DNA from: JBHEPS01 sp046261635
GTDB taxonomy: Bacteria; Acidobacteriota; Thermoanaerobaculia; Gp7-AA8
Direction of reading: 5' to 3'
Assembly (NCBI GenBank): GCA_046261635.1
Contig: JBHEOL010000042.1
Location: 1-5,723, forward strand
Length of the DNA: 5,723 bases
Shown here: one piece after another, positions 4,329 to 5,723 of the stretch
How positions within the stretch are numbered: position 1 is the stretch's first letter
Layout of the letters: each line of letters opens with the position of its first letter
The notes under the pieces: generated by a model
Database searches by the model: none
Told to the model about the DNA's origin: nothing
The model's input: only the letters and a program-made list of their open reading frames with translations
Position numbers and translations under genes: made by a program

Positions 4329-5723
4329 ATGAAGACCGCCGCATCCTTGCGGATAGCCGTCGCCGTAGCATTGGCGATCGCTGCCGCACCCCTTCTCGCC
4401 GCCCCCACTCGGCTGAACGACCGGTTGATCGAGCAGATCCGCAGCCTCGACACCGGCCTCGCCGGAGTCTCCGGGGCGATCGTCCTTCCGACCGGCGAGG
4501 ACGCCACTCTTCAGCTCGAGGAGTTCGACGTCTATGCGCCTGGTGCAATCGTCGAGGCCATCGGCGAGGGTGGTGTCGCCGAACGGCTCCCACGATCGGA
4601 GATCCGTTTCTTCCGCGGCGGCCTCGCGGGCGAAGTGGATTCGCTCGCCTTTCTGGCCGTGGGAGCGAAAGGGACACACGGGTTCATCATGCGTGAGGAC
4701 CGGAAGTACCGGATCCGCTCCGTCGTGACGGGAAAACCGCGTTTCCGGGGGGGCGAGCCACTCGAGGTCTTCATCGAGGAGGTCGAGCTCACCGATGAGA
4801 TGTCCTGGGAGGAGCCGTGGATGTGCGAAGTCGACGACTTCCCGGTCGCGGCCGGGCTCGGAGGGGGCGACGCGATCCGGAGCGCGCTGATGCACGTCGA
4901 GCCGAACGCCCTCGTTTCGCCCAACGCGACCTACGTGCTGAACCTGGTGGTCGAGGGAGATTACGAGCTTTACCAGAGACAAAGCTCGAGCAGCACGAAC
5001 ACGGTGAACTATCTCGCGAATCTCGTCGCAGCGACCTCCGTGATCTACAAGCGCGACCTTCAGACCGAGCTCCGCATTGCCTACTCGGGACACCACACTG
5101 CTGTCGGCGATCCCTTCACGATGGATCCAGCAACCAATGGGTCCCACACGGTGCTCGATGCCCTCGTGGAGTTCGGCGACCGATGGCACAACGCTGCCCC
5201 GTTCGGGGGACCGAGGTCCGCCGGGATGCTGGTCAGCGGGAAGGACTACGGGTCGGGGATCGCCTGGGTCAGCCGGATCTGTCAGGGAGACTTCGCTTTT
5301 GCAACGTCCAATTATCCCGATGGGTGGGGGGGCGCTTACGGCGTCTTCATGGACGCGGGGCTGGCGACGAATTTCGATCCCGACGCGAACCCTGACTACC
5401 AGACGGACCTGGACAGGTTCGGGTTCGAGTACTGGCCGGTCCTCGCGTTCGCGCACGAGCTCGGCCACACCGTCCAGTCGCAGCACACTCACTGCATTGC
5501 GCTGACATCTCAGGAAAAGAGCGACTTTTCGGTGACCCGGAACTTCGTCGACGAGTGCTACAGCGGGGACGTCTCCCAGGATCCCTGTTACTCGAACGGT
5601 ACCGTCGGCGCGGTCAGCGCGAACGTGCCGACAGAGCTCGGAACAGTCATGAGTTACTGCCACCTCACGTTCGGAATCGGCTCTGCCACCCGCTACACCT
5701 TCGGCCAGCCGGACGAGCCGTCG
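4329..5723 (+). CDS. Secreted reprolysin-like (M12B-type metzincin) zinc metalloprotease, 3'-truncated
   Basis: This is the first 465 codons of an exported zinc endopeptidase; the frame is open at the window end. A signal peptide (about 1-24, MKTAASLR then an Ala/Val/Leu core, cleavage near LLA-AP) predicts export. Residues 93-129 (RFFRGGLAGEVDS to KYRI) follow the pattern of the reprolysin M12B propeptide (FFRG-x-x-x-G-x-x-DS then a Y-x-I strand). Cys166 in WMCEVDD might act as a cysteine switch. The catalytic domain runs from about 200. HELGH at 376-380 supplies two zinc His and the catalytic Glu, with the third His at 386 followed by THC389. Cys410 and Cys420 lie next, then the Met-turn GTVMSYCH with Met441. 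Bacterial reprolysin-like proteases share the HTHC and GT(I/V)MSYCH signatures. Residue 383 is Gln instead of the usual Gly of HExxHxxGxxH. Downstream domains are unseen. The substrate is unknown. The gene has its own ribosome site and probably its own promoter. Confidence 0.85.
   Translation, partial: MKTAASLRIAVAVALAIAAAPLLAAPTRLNDRLIEQIRSLDTGLAGVSGAIVLPTGEDATLQLEEFDVYAPGAIVEAIGEGGVAERLPRSEIRFFRGGLAGEVDSLAFLAVGAKGTHGFIMREDRKYRIRSVVTGKPRFRGGEPLEVFIEEVELTDEMSWEEPWMCEVDDFPVAAGLGGGDAIRSALMHVEPNALVSPNATYVLNLVVEGDYELYQRQSSSSTNTVNYLANLVAATSVIYKRDLQTELRIAYSGHHTAVGDPFTMDPATNGSHTVLDALVEFGDRWHNAAPFGGPRSAGMLVSGKDYGSGIAWVSRICQGDFAFATSNYPDGWGGAYGVFMDAGLATNFDPDANPDYQTDLDRFGFEYWPVLAFAHELGHTVQSQHTHCIALTSQEKSDFSVTRNFVDECYSGDVSQDPCYSNGTVGAVSANVPTELGTVMSYCHLTFGIGSATRYTFGQPDEPS

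Noticed and set aside
4009..4332. 107-codon + strand frame (GTG start) across the intergenic region
   Set aside because: It runs through every hairpin and repeat, has no convincing ribosome site or family resemblance, and overlaps the protease start.
4275..5663. 462-codon open frame on the minus strand opposite the metalloprotease
   Set aside because: The + strand carries a signal peptide, HExxH and Met-turn in one frame with a good ribosome site. The reverse product shows no recognisable motif.

Overview
The window is GC-rich and densely coding, with all genes on the + strand. Codons end almost always in G or C, which also produces long meaningless open frames in other frames. No rRNA, tRNA, CRISPR array or transposase is visible. 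The source is an unidentified GC-rich bacterium. An Acidobacteriota-like (Thermoanaerobaculia-type) soil or sediment organism is a tentative guess. It rests on the intergenic GCCAGAA heptamer repeat, a GTCATCCTGA-type intergenic fragment and a secreted reprolysin-like protease, not on any marker gene.

Left part (1-3938): a compact sulfate-assimilation operon. It opens inside cysN, the GTPase subunit of ATP sulfurylase, whose 5' end lies outside the window. CysN carries a C-terminal extension that looks like an eroded APS-kinase domain without a P-loop. cysN overlaps cysQ (PAP phosphatase) by ATGA. Six bases after cysQ comes an SLC13/DASS-type permease with two central TrkA-C (RCK_C) domains, the likely importer of sulfate or a related anion. 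The three products would take up the anion, activate it to APS, and clear the PAP left after PAPS use. cysD, and a functional APS kinase if PAPS is made, should lie elsewhere.

Middle (3939-4328): 390 bases with no credible gene but dense structure. In order it holds a four-copy GCCAGAA tandem repeat, a perfect 10-bp inverted repeat, a nested inverted repeat, a pair of tight hairpins inside an 11-bp direct repeat (REP-like), a possible extended -10 promoter, and a strong Shine-Dalgarno.

Right part (4329-5723): the first 465 codons of a separate gene, open at the window edge. It encodes a secreted zinc metalloprotease of the metzincin, reprolysin-like (M12B) type. Visible parts are a signal peptide, a propeptide resembling the M12B propeptide, the HELGH zinc site with a third His, and a VMSYCH Met-turn. 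The zinc motif has Gln where the family normally has Gly.

The window is mainly a housekeeping sulfur operon next to an unrelated exported protease. No wholly new system is evident. The best leads are the degenerate APS-kinase tail, the variant zinc motif and the hairpin-rich intergenic region.
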